Shown here: piece after piece, positions 15,113 through 23,276 of the stretch
Numbering within the stretch: position 1 is the first letter of the stretch
Layout of the letters: each line of letters starts with the position of its first letter
DNA from: a virus
DNA: 30,198 nucleotides
IMG/VR virus record: IMGVR_UViG_3300005581_000082
Coordinates: 1-30,198 of that record
Strand: one strand, 5' to 3'
Position numbers and translations under genes: made by a program
The notes under the pieces: model-generated
Told to the model about the DNA's origin: nothing
The model's database searches: none
The model's input: only the letters and a program-made list of their open reading frames with translations

Positions 15113-15988
15113 TCACGGGAGCGACAGCATTTTATCACAGGTTATCAAAGGTATTTTTCTTTGCACAAACTCAAAAGAATATTTGTTGTCATCGTGACAT
15201 AATAGAGCACAACCATGCGGAGTGTACTCCCCGCCCTGTTTATGCACAGGAACACATCTACGATGCTCGTAACCGACAGGGACATTCTCAAAACAAAGTC
15301 CCATAGAACTACGATCTGCTATAGGCCAATTTTGTTTTAAGACTTTAAGATAACTTTTTTCAGGATCATAACTATCTGATTTAATATATGCCCTACCCTC
15401 AATTTCGTCTAAAATCATTGCTCCATAATAGGGGTTTGGAAACTGAACAAAAAAGTCAATTTCAAAATCCATAACCAATAGCGTGGGCACCTTAAAGCCT
15501 ATGGAACTCCACACGTTAGGTGTTTCTTTAGTTAACGAATGAACTTTATGATTGTCAAAAGGAATCTTCTGTCCCAAGTAATTTTCATATCGAACAAAAC
15601 CAGGTTCAAAGCCACGTTGGGCTAACACCGGTTTCCATTTAATAAAATAGTTAAAGTTTTCTAAAGTTAGTAACATGTCATTTTCTTGATAAATATAGTA
15701 ATCCGCTTTGTGATTTAATATGGCCAGGGCAAGGTCTAACTTGTGCGCCCAGGTAAGATACCAATTCTCGTACGCAGGCTCAGCTACTTTTACAGTCACC
15801 TTTATCTTTTTAAATAATTCAAGAACTTTTTCTAAAGTCTCAACTTGATCCTGAGCATCATAATTAATGTATATATTTACAGACACCTCGTGAGGGTATT
15901 TTTCGTATTCAGCTAAAACATTAACCAACGGGTTTAGCCGCTCTAAAGGGTTATGGGCGGTGATCGCAACCCACAATTTTTTAGACAT
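15113..15988 (-). CDS. Putative GT-A glycosyltransferase
   Basis: A 291-residue protein opening with KKLWVAITAHNPLERLNPLV and SVNIYINYDAQDQVETLEKV, the beginning of a GT-A nucleotide-sugar-binding fold. Then comes YYIYQENDMLLT (residues 98-107). Its END, between a beta-strand and a hydrophobic strand, sits where the DxD motif belongs. Later regions hold several Tyr/Trp and a Cys/His-rich end (EHRRCVPVH, HGCALLCHDD). No membrane segment, so it should be cytoplasmic. The sugar and acceptor are unknown. It starts 18 nt after the large terminase stop and in the same direction, so it is probably co-transcribed with it. The family (GT2-like) is less certain than the fold. Confidence 0.6.
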   Translation of the reverse strand: MSKKLWVAITAHNPLERLNPLVNVLAEYEKYPHEVSVNIYINYDAQDQVETLEKVLELFKKIKVTVKVAEPAYENWYLTWAHKLDLALAILNHKADYYIYQENDMLLTLENFNYFIKWKPVLAQRGFEPGFVRYENYLGQKIPFDNHKVHSLTKETPNVWSSIGFKVPTLLVMDFEIDFFVQFPNPYYGAMILDEIEGRAYIKSDSYDPEKSYLKVLKQNWPIADRSSMGLCFENVPVGYEHRRCVPVHKQGGEYTPHGCALLCHDDNKYSFEFVQRKIPLITCDKMLSLP

Positions 15989-16006
15989 TTCAACAAAAGG
16001 TGAAAA

Positions 16007-17527
16007 TTAGAATTCGACTGAAAACTGTCCTCGACGCTGTAAATACGTGATCAGCCACGTATACGCATCAAGGAGATCGTCGTGAGCCGTCGCTCCTACG
16101 TTAATGAGTTGTTCGAATAAAGCATCAAATTTACGATACTTATTAAAAATCACTTTTTTATTTTCAAGTAACCCTAAAGTACCACGGAACCTGGCAATTT
16201 TGTCCCCTCTAAATCCGTTAATTTCATGAATATGTATATTGCTCAATCCGCGTTCATTAAGCAACACCCTTCTAAGGTCGGCAGCCAAACTCGCTTGATA
16301 CGCAACTGCTTCAACTACCAAGGTAATCGTAGAATATGTCGGAAAATACACTTCATTCTCCAAAGTTAAAATTCCCCATTCAAGTAACAAATCACAGAGC
16401 AAATCTATCTTCTCTAAGTTTCCAATTGAACGACATTGATGACTGTCGATAATGTAATATTTATCTTTTAGTCTTCCTCCTAAAACAAAAGCTGTGTAAT
16501 CTGAAGTTTCATTACGACTAGCAGATAAGTCAATTCCAACGGCCAGACTATCGAACTCAGTTACAACTTCTCCTTTAACTAAAAGATCTGGCGAAACAAC
16601 CAAGTCTGAAGTCATAACTGGTTGTTGTTGATACTGGTAAGCAAACGCCACGGGGTCTAACTCTTTCTGCTCTAATAAATAAGTAGCGGACCACTGCTCG
16701 GGCCAGTAACTTACAGGATTTCCTTTATCGTCATAGGTAACCGCTTCTTGGGTTACTTGTCGCCAACCTTTCTTAGGTACAAAAGTGGTTTTGTGAATAT
16801 CTAAAGGATGGAATCTAGTTCCGAGACATATCGCTCGCCCTCCTTCAAAAATAATGGGAGCGATAACTGATGACCAGTTAGTCTGCATCTCCTCGCGGAT
16901 TGTGGGGTTTTTAATGTCCGCACTACTTTTGATCGGGTCATCAATTATAACTAGGTGAGCTCTTTTAGAAGTAATAGAACCACGCAGTCCTGCTGCACGA
17001 AGTGTAAATTCTTCATCACCTAACCGAGGAATTCCGGCATACTCATAATCTATAGACCAACCAATATCCGATTGCATACCGGATTTCAAAAGGACTTTTG
17101 GAAAAATCCGTTTAAACTCCGCTGAGTCAATAATATTTTTTATAATCCTGCTTTTTGGAATAGCCGTGGCGATGTTGTACGAACAATAAATAATTTGAAA
17201 TGGTCTCTTAGCTGTGGTGTGTGTTCCAATAATCCAAGCTGTAAACAAGTTCAACACAGTGCTTTTAGCTGATCCCCTGGGCGCCAAAATATCTGTATTA
17301 GCTCCTGCTATGTTTAATAGATACTTATTACTCTCACCCGTAATTAACTCACGATGCCACTCCAACATGTGTCTTGCTGGGGGTTTATCAAGTAACGTAC
17401 AGAACACATGAAAATCCCCTGCCGCTTTTGCGTAAATAGAGTCTGCGGGAGAAATCGTTTGTTCTGCAGCACGTAGCGCTTTCAGTTGAGCGCCTCGTCG
17501 ATATGCAAAAGTTTCTCGACTTGGCAT
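16007..17527 (-). CDS. terL: Terminase large subunit
   Basis: A 506-residue ATPase-nuclease that powers DNA packaging at the portal. Residues 82-90 (APRGSAKST) form the Walker A-like motif, and residues 192-198 (LVIIDDP) the Walker B with its following acidic residue. The C-terminal RNase H-like nuclease has the first Asp in GIDLSA (residue 333), a second acidic residue in VVEAVAYQ (about 406), and the third Asp in HDDLLDAY (482-489). Length is ordinary. GGAGAAG lies just before the ATG. Unusually, the glycosyltransferase gene at 15113 follows directly and divergent glycan genes start 54 nt upstream on the other strand. No small-subunit gene is adjacent; the 176-residue gene at 19835 is the nearest candidate. 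Confidence 0.95.
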   Translation of the reverse strand: MPSRETFAYRRGAQLKALRAAEQTISPADSIYAKAAGDFHVFCTLLDKPPARHMLEWHRELITGESNKYLLNIAGANTDILAPRGSAKSTVLNLFTAWIIGTHTTAKRPFQIIYCSYNIATAIPKSRIIKNIIDSAEFKRIFPKVLLKSGMQSDIGWSIDYEYAGIPRLGDEEFTLRAAGLRGSITSKRAHLVIIDDPIKSSADIKNPTIREEMQTNWSSVIAPIIFEGGRAICLGTRFHPLDIHKTTFVPKKGWRQVTQEAVTYDDKGNPVSYWPEQWSATYLLEQKELDPVAFAYQYQQQPVMTSDLVVSPDLLVKGEVVTEFDSLAVGIDLSASRNETSDYTAFVLGGRLKDKYYIIDSHQCRSIGNLEKIDLLCDLLLEWGILTLENEVYFPTYSTITLVVEAVAYQASLAADLRRVLLNERGLSNIHIHEINGFRGDKIARFRGTLGLLENKKVIFNKYRKFDALFEQLINVGATAHDDLLDAYTWLITYLQRRGQFSVEF

Positions 17528-17549
17528 TTCAATCTTCTCCGAATGCTGC

Positions 17550-17555
17550 TATGCT
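17550..17555 (+). promoter_or_regulatory. TATGCT promoter-like element before GT4 gene
   Basis: TATGCT, preceded by GC, lies 26 bases before the GT4 start in the 54-bp gap between divergent genes. It resembles a -10 hexamer, but no good -35 is seen. The same hexamer stands before three other cargo genes. Confidence 0.4.
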
Positions 17556-17581
17556 GACACTAACTAAATCCTAGTCGGGAA

Positions 17582-18754
17582 ATGGCAAAAATTCTTTGGT
17601 ACGGAGACGCTTGCTCTAATACCGGATTTGGACGAGTCACTCACAGTGTACTAGATCAATTAGTAAAAGACCATGAAGTTAGTGTAATAGGTATTAATTA
17701 TAGCGGAGATCCGCACTCACATCCTTATAAAATATACCCCGCTGCAAACGTAAATTGTGGAGATCGTTTTGGTATCCCACGCATCCCCGAAATAATCGAT
17801 AAGGAAAAACCCGATTTTTTCATCTGTCTGAACGACATTTGGGTGGTGAACAGTGTTTGGGAACGTTGTCAATTCTTAAAAGATTCTCATAAATTTAAAT
17901 TTTTAAGTTATTTTCCAATCGACAGCGAAGATTATTTTCCCGAGATGTTTAGGCATCTCCCTCATTGGGATCTGGGGTTGACTTTTACTCTTCCGTGCGC
18001 TCGCCGTATTTCAAAGTATGTGCCAAACACAAGTCATCTAGGAGTTTTACCCCACGGAGTTGACACAGACAAATTTAAGCCAATGTCCAAGACAGAAGCC
18101 CGTAATCATCTAGGACTTCCCCAAGATAAATTTATAGTATTTAACGGTAATCGGAATCAGCCTAGAAAAAGAATTGATTTAACAATCAGCGCTTTTGCAG
18201 AATTTGCTAAAGATAAACCAGACACCATGTTGTACTTACACATGGGGGCCAAAGATTTGGGATGGGATGTTAAATCTTTGTTTAAGAGTGAGATGACAAA
18301 GCGTGGGTTAGACGACACAAAACGTTTAATCATGACTACGACTGAGATTAATTACACCGCCGCACCCGATGATTCTTTACTCAACATTATTTACAATGCG
18401 TGTGATGTTGGATTAAATACAGCTGATGGTGAGGGATGGGGTCTCGTCAGTTTCGAACACGGTAGTTGTCGAAAACCTCAAGTTGTACCGAATCACACAG
18501 CTTGTGCCGACATTTGGCGAGGCTCGGGTTTATTAGCAGACATTGCCACCTGGGTAATAGATAAAGATCTAGGTGTACAACGAGGTCTTGTAGACACTAA
18601 TTCTGTAGCGAATCTACTAACGGATCTTTATGCAGATTCAGATCTTTACGAACAAGTAGCCGACGCTTGTTACGAAGTGACGCAACGCCCCGAATATCGT
18701 TGGGAATCTGTAGCCGCCGGATTCTCTCAAGCCATCAAAGAAATGAGCAACTGA
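17582..18754 (+). CDS. GT4-family glycosyltransferase (GT-B fold)
   Basis: A 390-residue GT-B enzyme. The N-terminal Rossmann domain begins ILWYGDACSNTGFGRVTHSV, a glycine-rich acceptor-side loop. The hinge and start of the donor domain are at LPHGVDTDKFKP (156-167). IVFNGNRNQPRKRIDL (185-200) is the usual strand with the Arg-Lys sugar-phosphate contact. The donor-binding motif GEGWGLVSFEHGSC (283-296) holds the E-x7-E-like acidic residues. These features match GT4 retaining transferases. No membrane segment, so it acts in the cytoplasm. Its stop is 1 nt before the next gene, so the two act as an operon. It lies on the strand opposite the packaging genes, between the large terminase and its probable partner genes. 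Confidence 0.85.
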   Translation: MAKILWYGDACSNTGFGRVTHSVLDQLVKDHEVSVIGINYSGDPHSHPYKIYPAANVNCGDRFGIPRIPEIIDKEKPDFFICLNDIWVVNSVWERCQFLKDSHKFKFLSYFPIDSEDYFPEMFRHLPHWDLGLTFTLPCARRISKYVPNTSHLGVLPHGVDTDKFKPMSKTEARNHLGLPQDKFIVFNGNRNQPRKRIDLTISAFAEFAKDKPDTMLYLHMGAKDLGWDVKSLFKSEMTKRGLDDTKRLIMTTTEINYTAAPDDSLLNIIYNACDVGLNTADGEGWGLVSFEHGSCRKPQVVPNHTACADIWRGSGLLADIATWVIDKDLGVQRGLVDTNSVANLLTDLYADSDLYEQVADACYEVTQRPEYRWESVAAGFSQAIKEMSN

Positions 18755-18755
18755 C

Positions 18756-19838
18756 ATGAACCAAACAACACACCGTTTCAACCACGTCAACTCTGACGTT
18801 TTGTTTCCTCTCAAAGGTGTGCCCCAAAAAGGGGTGCCTTCTGTTTACAGACAAGCCGGCGCGCTGGGAGGTACTTTTACACGAATCCTTCATGGATTGC
18901 CCGAATACTCTGTGGCTAACTTTAGCCCTTCTATTATTCAGCATAAAAACAAAACGCTAATAGCTTGGCGTTCACAACCCGAACCTTTTGGGTTTCGTTA
19001 CGATATGAAATATTTTTATTTAAACGGTAGTCCTACAGAAGTTTACATTGGAGAATTGGTAGACGATACAACAATTTTAGGTGCCAAAAAACTGCGGTCA
19101 AAAAAACATAGGCTTAGTTACGAAGATCCTCGTTTATTTAAAGGAAATAACGATGACTTGTACGTACAATTTGTAGGGTCAACTTACGCAAGTAAGTACG
19201 ATTCAAATAAAGAAAATTTGTTTCACCAACCAAAAATAGTTGTTTGTTATGTAAACGACCAATTCGAAGCTGTTGGCGCAACTATACCTCCGATTGGTAA
19301 AAACAGAGAAAAGGATCAGTGTGAAAAAAACTGGTGTTTTTATTGTGAGGACGACGAACTTCGCTGTCTCTACTCAACGCGCCCATTAATAATCGAACGT
19401 GAGTGCGGTCCAAAAATTGAAATAGATAGCTCTGTATTAACAAAGACCACTGGAGATTTACCTACATTTAACTCAACTGCACCCTTAAAACTGGCAGATA
19501 AATATCTAGTGTTTTACCACTGGAAACACTTACAAAATGACGATAACGGATCTTCATACTTGTTGTATCATCTAAGCGCTTATTTGATGGATATAAAAAC
19601 TTCTAAAATTACACACAGCATCCCACGGCCTATTTTTAGTGGCTCGTTGCACGACGATTTGATTCGATGGACAGACGCCGTAGGTAATGCTGTGTCTAAA
19701 CAACCTGCTCTAATTCTTCCTTTTGGGTGCTACCTGGAAGGAGATGACCTTGTTATGTCTGCAGGAGTAAACGATGCTTTTATGGGTATCTTTAGATGTC
19801 CAATAAATAATATACTGGGCCTACTAGAACCTGTTTAA
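18756..19838 (+). CDS. GH130/GT108-like beta-propeller enzyme
   Basis: A 360-residue protein with blade-like repeats and motifs found in the GH130 phosphorylase/GT108 mannosyltransferase superfamily: FSPSIIQHKNKTLIAWR (residues 56-72), YEDPRLF (122-128), EKNWCFY (190-196) and TFNSTAPLKLADKYLVFYH (237-255). The Asp of EDPRL is at the position of the catalytic acid in GH130 enzymes. Such proteins either phosphorolyse beta-mannosides or, in GT108, transfer mannose from GDP-mannose. Coupled directly to the GT4 gene (1 nt gap), it more likely makes or edits a mannose-containing glycan than degrades one. No signal peptide. Its 3' end overlaps the convergent 176-residue gene by 4 nt. Fold is probable. 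The reaction is open. Confidence 0.6.
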   Translation: MNQTTHRFNHVNSDVLFPLKGVPQKGVPSVYRQAGALGGTFTRILHGLPEYSVANFSPSIIQHKNKTLIAWRSQPEPFGFRYDMKYFYLNGSPTEVYIGELVDDTTILGAKKLRSKKHRLSYEDPRLFKGNNDDLYVQFVGSTYASKYDSNKENLFHQPKIVVCYVNDQFEAVGATIPPIGKNREKDQCEKNWCFYCEDDELRCLYSTRPLIIERECGPKIEIDSSVLTKTTGDLPTFNSTAPLKLADKYLVFYHWKHLQNDDNGSSYLLYHLSAYLMDIKTSKITHSIPRPIFSGSLHDDLIRWTDAVGNAVSKQPALILPFGCYLEGDDLVMSAGVNDAFMGIFRCPINNILGLLEPV

Positions 19839-20365
19839 GTCCGTTCTTCGCGCTCCATAGTAGACCAGACCAATAGGGAAGAATCTTCTAGAAGCGCCAA
19901 AATTGTTGGCTGGTCCTCAAACGTATTCACAAGTTCTCGTAAGCAGCGATCCGCTCCGGCAAGTAGTAGTCCGCGTCGATCTAAGCCATCCGTAATTGTA
20001 CGAACCGCTTGAATGTGAGATCTTAACTCTTTTTGTAATGACGCAATCTTGGTCGCTGCTGTCGCAGGATCTAACATAGACTGCGTAGTCATGTCCCGAA
20101 CACTTTTAATATCGTTCCTCAGTTCATCAATCTCTATCAAAAGAATTTTTCTAAGGTCCTCTTTAGGGTATTTTTCTTGTATCCACGCGGTAATATCAGA
20201 GATACTGCCTGTGTAACTCGGGGTAAGGAATCTGGCATATAGATAAGCTTCAATATCGCTTGTCGCATTTTTAGCGTAATGTACAAAAGCATCCCGCTGT
20301 GATTTTTCCAGCGTGGCCAACCAACTACCTACAGTACTAGAAACCCCAATTGTAGATTGCATCAA
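19835..20365 (-). CDS. Helical protein, possible terminase small subunit
   Basis: A 176-residue helical protein with regular charged heptads (LLIEIDELRNDIKSVRDMTT, then ASLQKELRSHIQAVRTI) that could oligomerise into a ring. The N-terminal half (residues about 15-75) has short helices, including FVHYAKNATSDIEAYLYARF. The length and coiled-coil fit a small terminase, and it is the last gene of the minus-strand run before the large terminase, though separated from it by two opposite-strand glycan genes. No DNA-binding motif is obvious. The identification is a guess from position and architecture. Its start overlaps the preceding gene by 4 nt (ATGA-type). Confidence 0.4.
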   Translation of the reverse strand: MMQSTIGVSSTVGSWLATLEKSQRDAFVHYAKNATSDIEAYLYARFLTPSYTGSISDITAWIQEKYPKEDLRKILLIEIDELRNDIKSVRDMTTQSMLDPATAATKIASLQKELRSHIQAVRTITDGLDRRGLLLAGADRCLRELVNTFEDQPTILALLEDSSLLVWSTMEREERT

Positions 20366-21003
20366 GCAAACGCAGCTCTGCCACCCAAAGCCATACTTTG
20401 TCCCATACGCCTCAAGGCCATTTGACCCTCAATTGCTCCTCTTTGTTCTGCCAAGCGAAGTCTAGTTTTTTCTTGTGCTCCTGCAATATCTAAGTTTGTA
20501 GCAGCAATTTGACGAGCTAATAAGTTTTGACCGGCTAAAGCTTCCTCGCCGACTTTAGAAGCTGCGGTTACACCAGCAACTTCAGTGGCCAATTTAGATT
20601 GAGCTAACTGTTTCTTAGTTTCAACTCCTGCTTGAGCTAAACCTAAAGCTTCAGCAGCTTGTGACTGTACAGCTGTGTCGGCTTGTTTTTTAGCTTGTTC
20701 AAAAATACTTAGCTGATTTTGAGCTGCAGTCTGTGCTTCTAGTCCTAATGCACCTGCGGCTGCACCTTGTGCCACACCAGTTCCTTGTGCCGCAATAGTT
20801 AAGGGGACATTTCCCGCAGCCATTTGACCAGCATATAACGACAAATAATCAGCAGGAGAAGAAGTAGCGGAAGATTGTGCGGGTTTAGAACCTCCTCCAA
20901 AAATACTACCAAATAATTGACTAACACCATAAGAACCCGCTGCTCCAGCAGCTCCAGTTGCAAAGGAAGAAGCAAGTGCTCCAAGAGTAAATGGTTCTGC
21001 CAT
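20362..21003 (-). CDS. Ala-rich putative internal virion protein A (213 aa)
   Basis: An Ala/Gly/Gln-rich protein. Residues 5-45 (ASSFATGAAGAAGSYGVSQL) look apolar and possibly membrane-active. Residues about 85-205 form a very long Ala/Gln/Glu/Lys helix (AAQNQLSIFEQAKKQADTAV, then EKTRLRLAEQRGAIE). Such an arrangement, small apolar head followed by a long amphipathic rod, is typical of the internal ejection proteins of short-tailed phages (T7 gp14 is the usual comparison), but the sequence shows no diagnostic motif. It stands in a row with two similar proteins. Confidence 0.5.
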   Translation of the reverse strand: MAEPFTLGALASSFATGAAGAAGSYGVSQLFGSIFGGGSKPAQSSATSSPADYLSLYAGQMAAGNVPLTIAAQGTGVAQGAAAGALGLEAQTAAQNQLSIFEQAKKQADTAVQSQAAEALGLAQAGVETKKQLAQSKLATEVAGVTAASKVGEEALAGQNLLARQIAATNLDIAGAQEKTRLRLAEQRGAIEGQMALRRMGQSMALGGRAAFA

Positions 21004-21005
21004 GA

Positions 21006-21659
21006 TTAAGACGCCTTCACGGTAATTGATTGGAAAGGAGCAGCCCCAGCTTTAGTGGCGGCATTCAACGCTTCCATTACACTTACATTAGGTGTAGCAG
21101 CTAGATAAGCTGTTTGCGCCATAGCCATAGCTAGCGTAGCGTCCCGGTTATATTGCGCTGTGGTTATATCTCTCCACGCTTTTACATTTTCCTGCTCAAC
21201 CCGTCCGGCATTTACTATTGCTTGTTTACGAAGGTAGTTTTCAGTCGTTTCTTCTCCTAGAGTTCGTTGAGCTGCAAGGTTCTGCCTTATAATTTCCGCA
21301 CGATAAGCTGGGTCTGATTGTTTCTTTAATTCAGCAAATAAATCTTGAATACCTTTATCTCTTCCCGCTCTTTCTAGCTCGCCACGATCTTGCTGTTTAG
21401 CTGGGGCAGTTGTTTCACCAACGGTAGGAGTCTTAGGTTCCTTGGCGTACGTTGGATTAATCTCAGTTGAAGCTTGTGTCGGAGGCGCTGCTCGTTGTCC
21501 TTCGCGATCCATATCTTCGGGTGTAACCACACCTTGACGTATTTTTTCAGCCAACGCTCCTAAACCGACACCACCCACAGCGGTTGCACCGTAGAGAGCT
21601 GCAGGATTCTTTATGAGATTTTGAAGAGCAGGGGAAAAACCAGCAAGACGAATACTCAT
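21006..21659 (-). CDS. Ala-rich putative internal virion protein B (217 aa)
   Basis: Residues about 17-42 are apolar and Gly/Ala-rich (NPAALYGATAVGGVGLGALA). Residues about 50-90 are a Pro/Thr/Glu-rich linker. Residues about 90-200 form a charged helical rod (IQDLFAELKKQSDPAYRAEI and ATLAMAMAQTAYLAA). It has the same plan as the genes on both sides. Its start shares one base with the previous stop and its end lies 2 nt before the next gene, so the three proteins are translated together and probably form one complex. Function inferred. Confidence 0.5.
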   Translation of the reverse strand: MSIRLAGFSPALQNLIKNPAALYGATAVGGVGLGALAEKIRQGVVTPEDMDREGQRAAPPTQASTEINPTYAKEPKTPTVGETTAPAKQQDRGELERAGRDKGIQDLFAELKKQSDPAYRAEIIRQNLAAQRTLGEETTENYLRKQAIVNAGRVEQENVKAWRDITTAQYNRDATLAMAMAQTAYLAATPNVSVMEALNAATKAGAAPFQSITVKAS

Positions 21660-22228
21660 CAGACGACCCTCGCAAGTTCAGCTAATACAGGACTACTAGA
21701 AAAATTCGGAACTGAAGAAATATTTTTAATCACAGAGTCTAGAAGAGCCTGAGCAGTATCATATCCTGACTTTACACGTTCTTGTTGGATTCTACCTAAA
21801 GCCTCGCTCTCTGCTTTTTCAACACCGTATTGTCCGGTAAGTCCTGTGCTGGCTAAATCATACGATTTTTCTAATCCAGTTTTTGCTCGTTCACGACGAC
21901 CTAAGCTTTCCGCCTGTTGTTCGGACCGCTCAACCTGTCCTTGTAAAACATCTTCGACATCAATAAGAGGAAGATTCAGTCCACCAAATTTATTTAAAAT
22001 TGTGCGACGATAATTCTCTTGATCTGCATACTGTTGAGCATTTAATAAATCAGCAGGACTTACAAAATAACCTCCTTTACCACGAGAAGCAGTAGGTGCA
22101 GCAGCTGTTTCAGGTAAAGCTGCAGCAGCGCCTCCTTTAACTGCCCCGAAACCGGTCGCAATCCCTCCGGCAATTAAATTACCTAGGACTTCTTTAAATA
22201 ATGATTGCGTTGCTGCGGGTGCCGACAT
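21659..22228 (-). CDS. Ala-rich putative internal virion protein C (189 aa)
   Basis: Residues about 8-45 are apolar, Gly/Ala-rich and contain LIAGGIATGFGAVKGGAAAA. The rest is an acidic/basic helical rod (EDVLQGQVERSEQQAESLGR, then ALGRIQQERVKSGYDTAQ) and a short C-terminal tail. Same layout as genes A and B: an apolar head and helical rod. Overlaps B by one base and follows a 78-residue gene with a 5 nt gap. No family recognised; assigned with its neighbours as probable virion/ejection proteins. Confidence 0.5.
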   Translation of the reverse strand: MSAPAATQSLFKEVLGNLIAGGIATGFGAVKGGAAAALPETAAAPTASRGKGGYFVSPADLLNAQQYADQENYRRTILNKFGGLNLPLIDVEDVLQGQVERSEQQAESLGRRERAKTGLEKSYDLASTGLTGQYGVEKAESEALGRIQQERVKSGYDTAQALLDSVIKNISSVPNFSSSPVLAELARVV

Positions 22229-22233
22229 TTGTT

Positions 22234-22470
22234 TTACCGTCCTTTCGGGTTATCGAAAGAAGTTCCCTGTAAGGGTTTCTTGTTATATTCTATCTCCTTT
22301 CCAGGAGTTTGAGGAATGATCTGCATCTCCTTCTGATCTAAGTTTGGCATTGCTGCTGTTTGAGGAAAATTAGATTTCATATACAAATTTAAGAAGTCAC
22401 CGGGGTTTAGCTCAGGGCTACCCCGACGAACATCCCGCTCTAACAATTGTTTTTCGCGTGTATTCATCAA
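22234..22470 (-). CDS. Small hypothetical protein (78 aa)
   Basis: Starts MMNTREKQLLERDVRRG and is hydrophilic, with a Pro/Gln/Lys-rich second half. It overlaps the upstream gene by 4 nt. No motif. Its tight packing within the operon is the only support for it as a real gene. Confidence 0.45.
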   Translation of the reverse strand: MMNTREKQLLERDVRRGSPELNPGDFLNLYMKSNFPQTAAMPNLDQKEMQIIPQTPGKEIEYNKKPLQGTSFDNPKGR

Positions 22471-22976
22471 CCCAACCCCTGATACGCAATGGAAGGAGGA
22501 ATCATGCTAGATCCAGGGGCATTTAGCATCGAGTAATTGCCTCCATAATTAGGCAAATCAAATTCAGGAGGCCGTTGAGCACTTAAAAAGTTACCATACT
22601 CGTCTTGCTGTTGTTGCATACCACGCAAGAAATCCATGACTACGCGCACAAGACTGGGGTTTTGCGAAAGAACCATCATTAATTCTTCTACTTCTGACTG
22701 CGAAGTGTCCGTTGTGGCACCAGCCATCATCCTGTGACCCAGTTGGTCGCGAACACGAGGGTTAGCTGTGTCTGGGTAAGCGTTTAAACTGCTAGTTGCT
22801 GAGGTATTTAACCCATCAGAACCGTACCCGTGACCGGCCATCGGTGCGTCGGCCTTCATGAAGTTCCGCATGACAACCGCAGTCATGGGAGCTGCCGCAG
22901 CTTTTTCAGCAGCGGTCATAGGCACTGGGAGCCCGAGCAAACGGGCGGCTAATTCATAATCCTGAGGCGAGAACAC
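22467..22976 (-). CDS. Hypothetical protein, Met/Ala/Gln-rich (169 aa)
   Basis: An N-terminal helix (YELAARLLGLPVPMTAAEKA) is followed by a Gly/Ser/Asn-rich loop and a helix with paired Met residues (VEELMMVLSQNPSLVRVVMD). The end is Pro/Gly/Asn-rich and disordered-looking. No family recognised. Its start lies inside the XRE-type gene (23 nt overlap), so translation is probably coupled. Confidence 0.45.
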   Translation of the reverse strand: MFSPQDYELAARLLGLPVPMTAAEKAAAAPMTAVVMRNFMKADAPMAGHGYGSDGLNTSATSSLNAYPDTANPRVRDQLGHRMMAGATTDTSQSEVEELMMVLSQNPSLVRVVMDFLRGMQQQQDEYGNFLSAQRPPEFDLPNYGGNYSMLNAPGSSMIPPSIAYQGLG

Positions 22977-23238
22977 CAGAGCACACCGCTATTGATTCTT
23001 CTATTGTAGGCAAAATTTGAAGTAAATCCCCAGGTGTGACGTCTAAAACAATACAAAGTCTCTCTAAAACGTCAGGAGAAGGGATATAACGGGCATCTGC
23101 ACAAATTTTACGAGTAGTTGTAGGGGATAACTCAGCCAATTTGCTCAGTTTAAACGACGATAATTTCTTTTCAGCACAAATTGAGCGAAGAGAGTTAATC
23201 AGTCGCCCATAAGTTGTGTGTGAGGAATAAAAAGGCAT
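22954..23238 (-). CDS. XRE-type helix-turn-helix regulator
   Basis: A 94-residue protein. Residues about 12-70 contain the Cro/C1-like helix-turn-helix: INSLRSICAEKKLSSFKLSK, LAELSPTTTRKICADARYIP, then VLERLCIVLDVTPGDLLQIL. The last part (LD(v)TPgdLL) is the typical end of the fold. It has no C-terminal protease or oligomerisation domain, so it is closer to a Cro-like or antitoxin-like protein than to a full CI repressor. It begins the minus-strand Ala-rich gene run, and a TATAGT box lies just upstream. It may control that operon, or its own. Domain secure, target unknown. Confidence 0.8.
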   Translation of the reverse strand: MPFYSSHTTYGRLINSLRSICAEKKLSSFKLSKLAELSPTTTRKICADARYIPSPDVLERLCIVLDVTPGDLLQILPTIEESIAVCSGVLASGL

Positions 23239-23259
23239 TTCTACCGACGGAATAATCCT

Positions 23260-23265
23260 ACTATA
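23260..23265 (-). promoter_or_regulatory. Candidate -10 before XRE-type gene
   Basis: On the minus strand TATAGT lies about 20 bases before the XRE-type start, within the 38-base gap after the GT2 stop. It matches the -10 consensus at five of six positions. No good -35 is seen upstream, which would lie inside the end of the GT2 gene. Confidence 0.3.
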
Positions 23266-23276
23266 AATATTAACTC

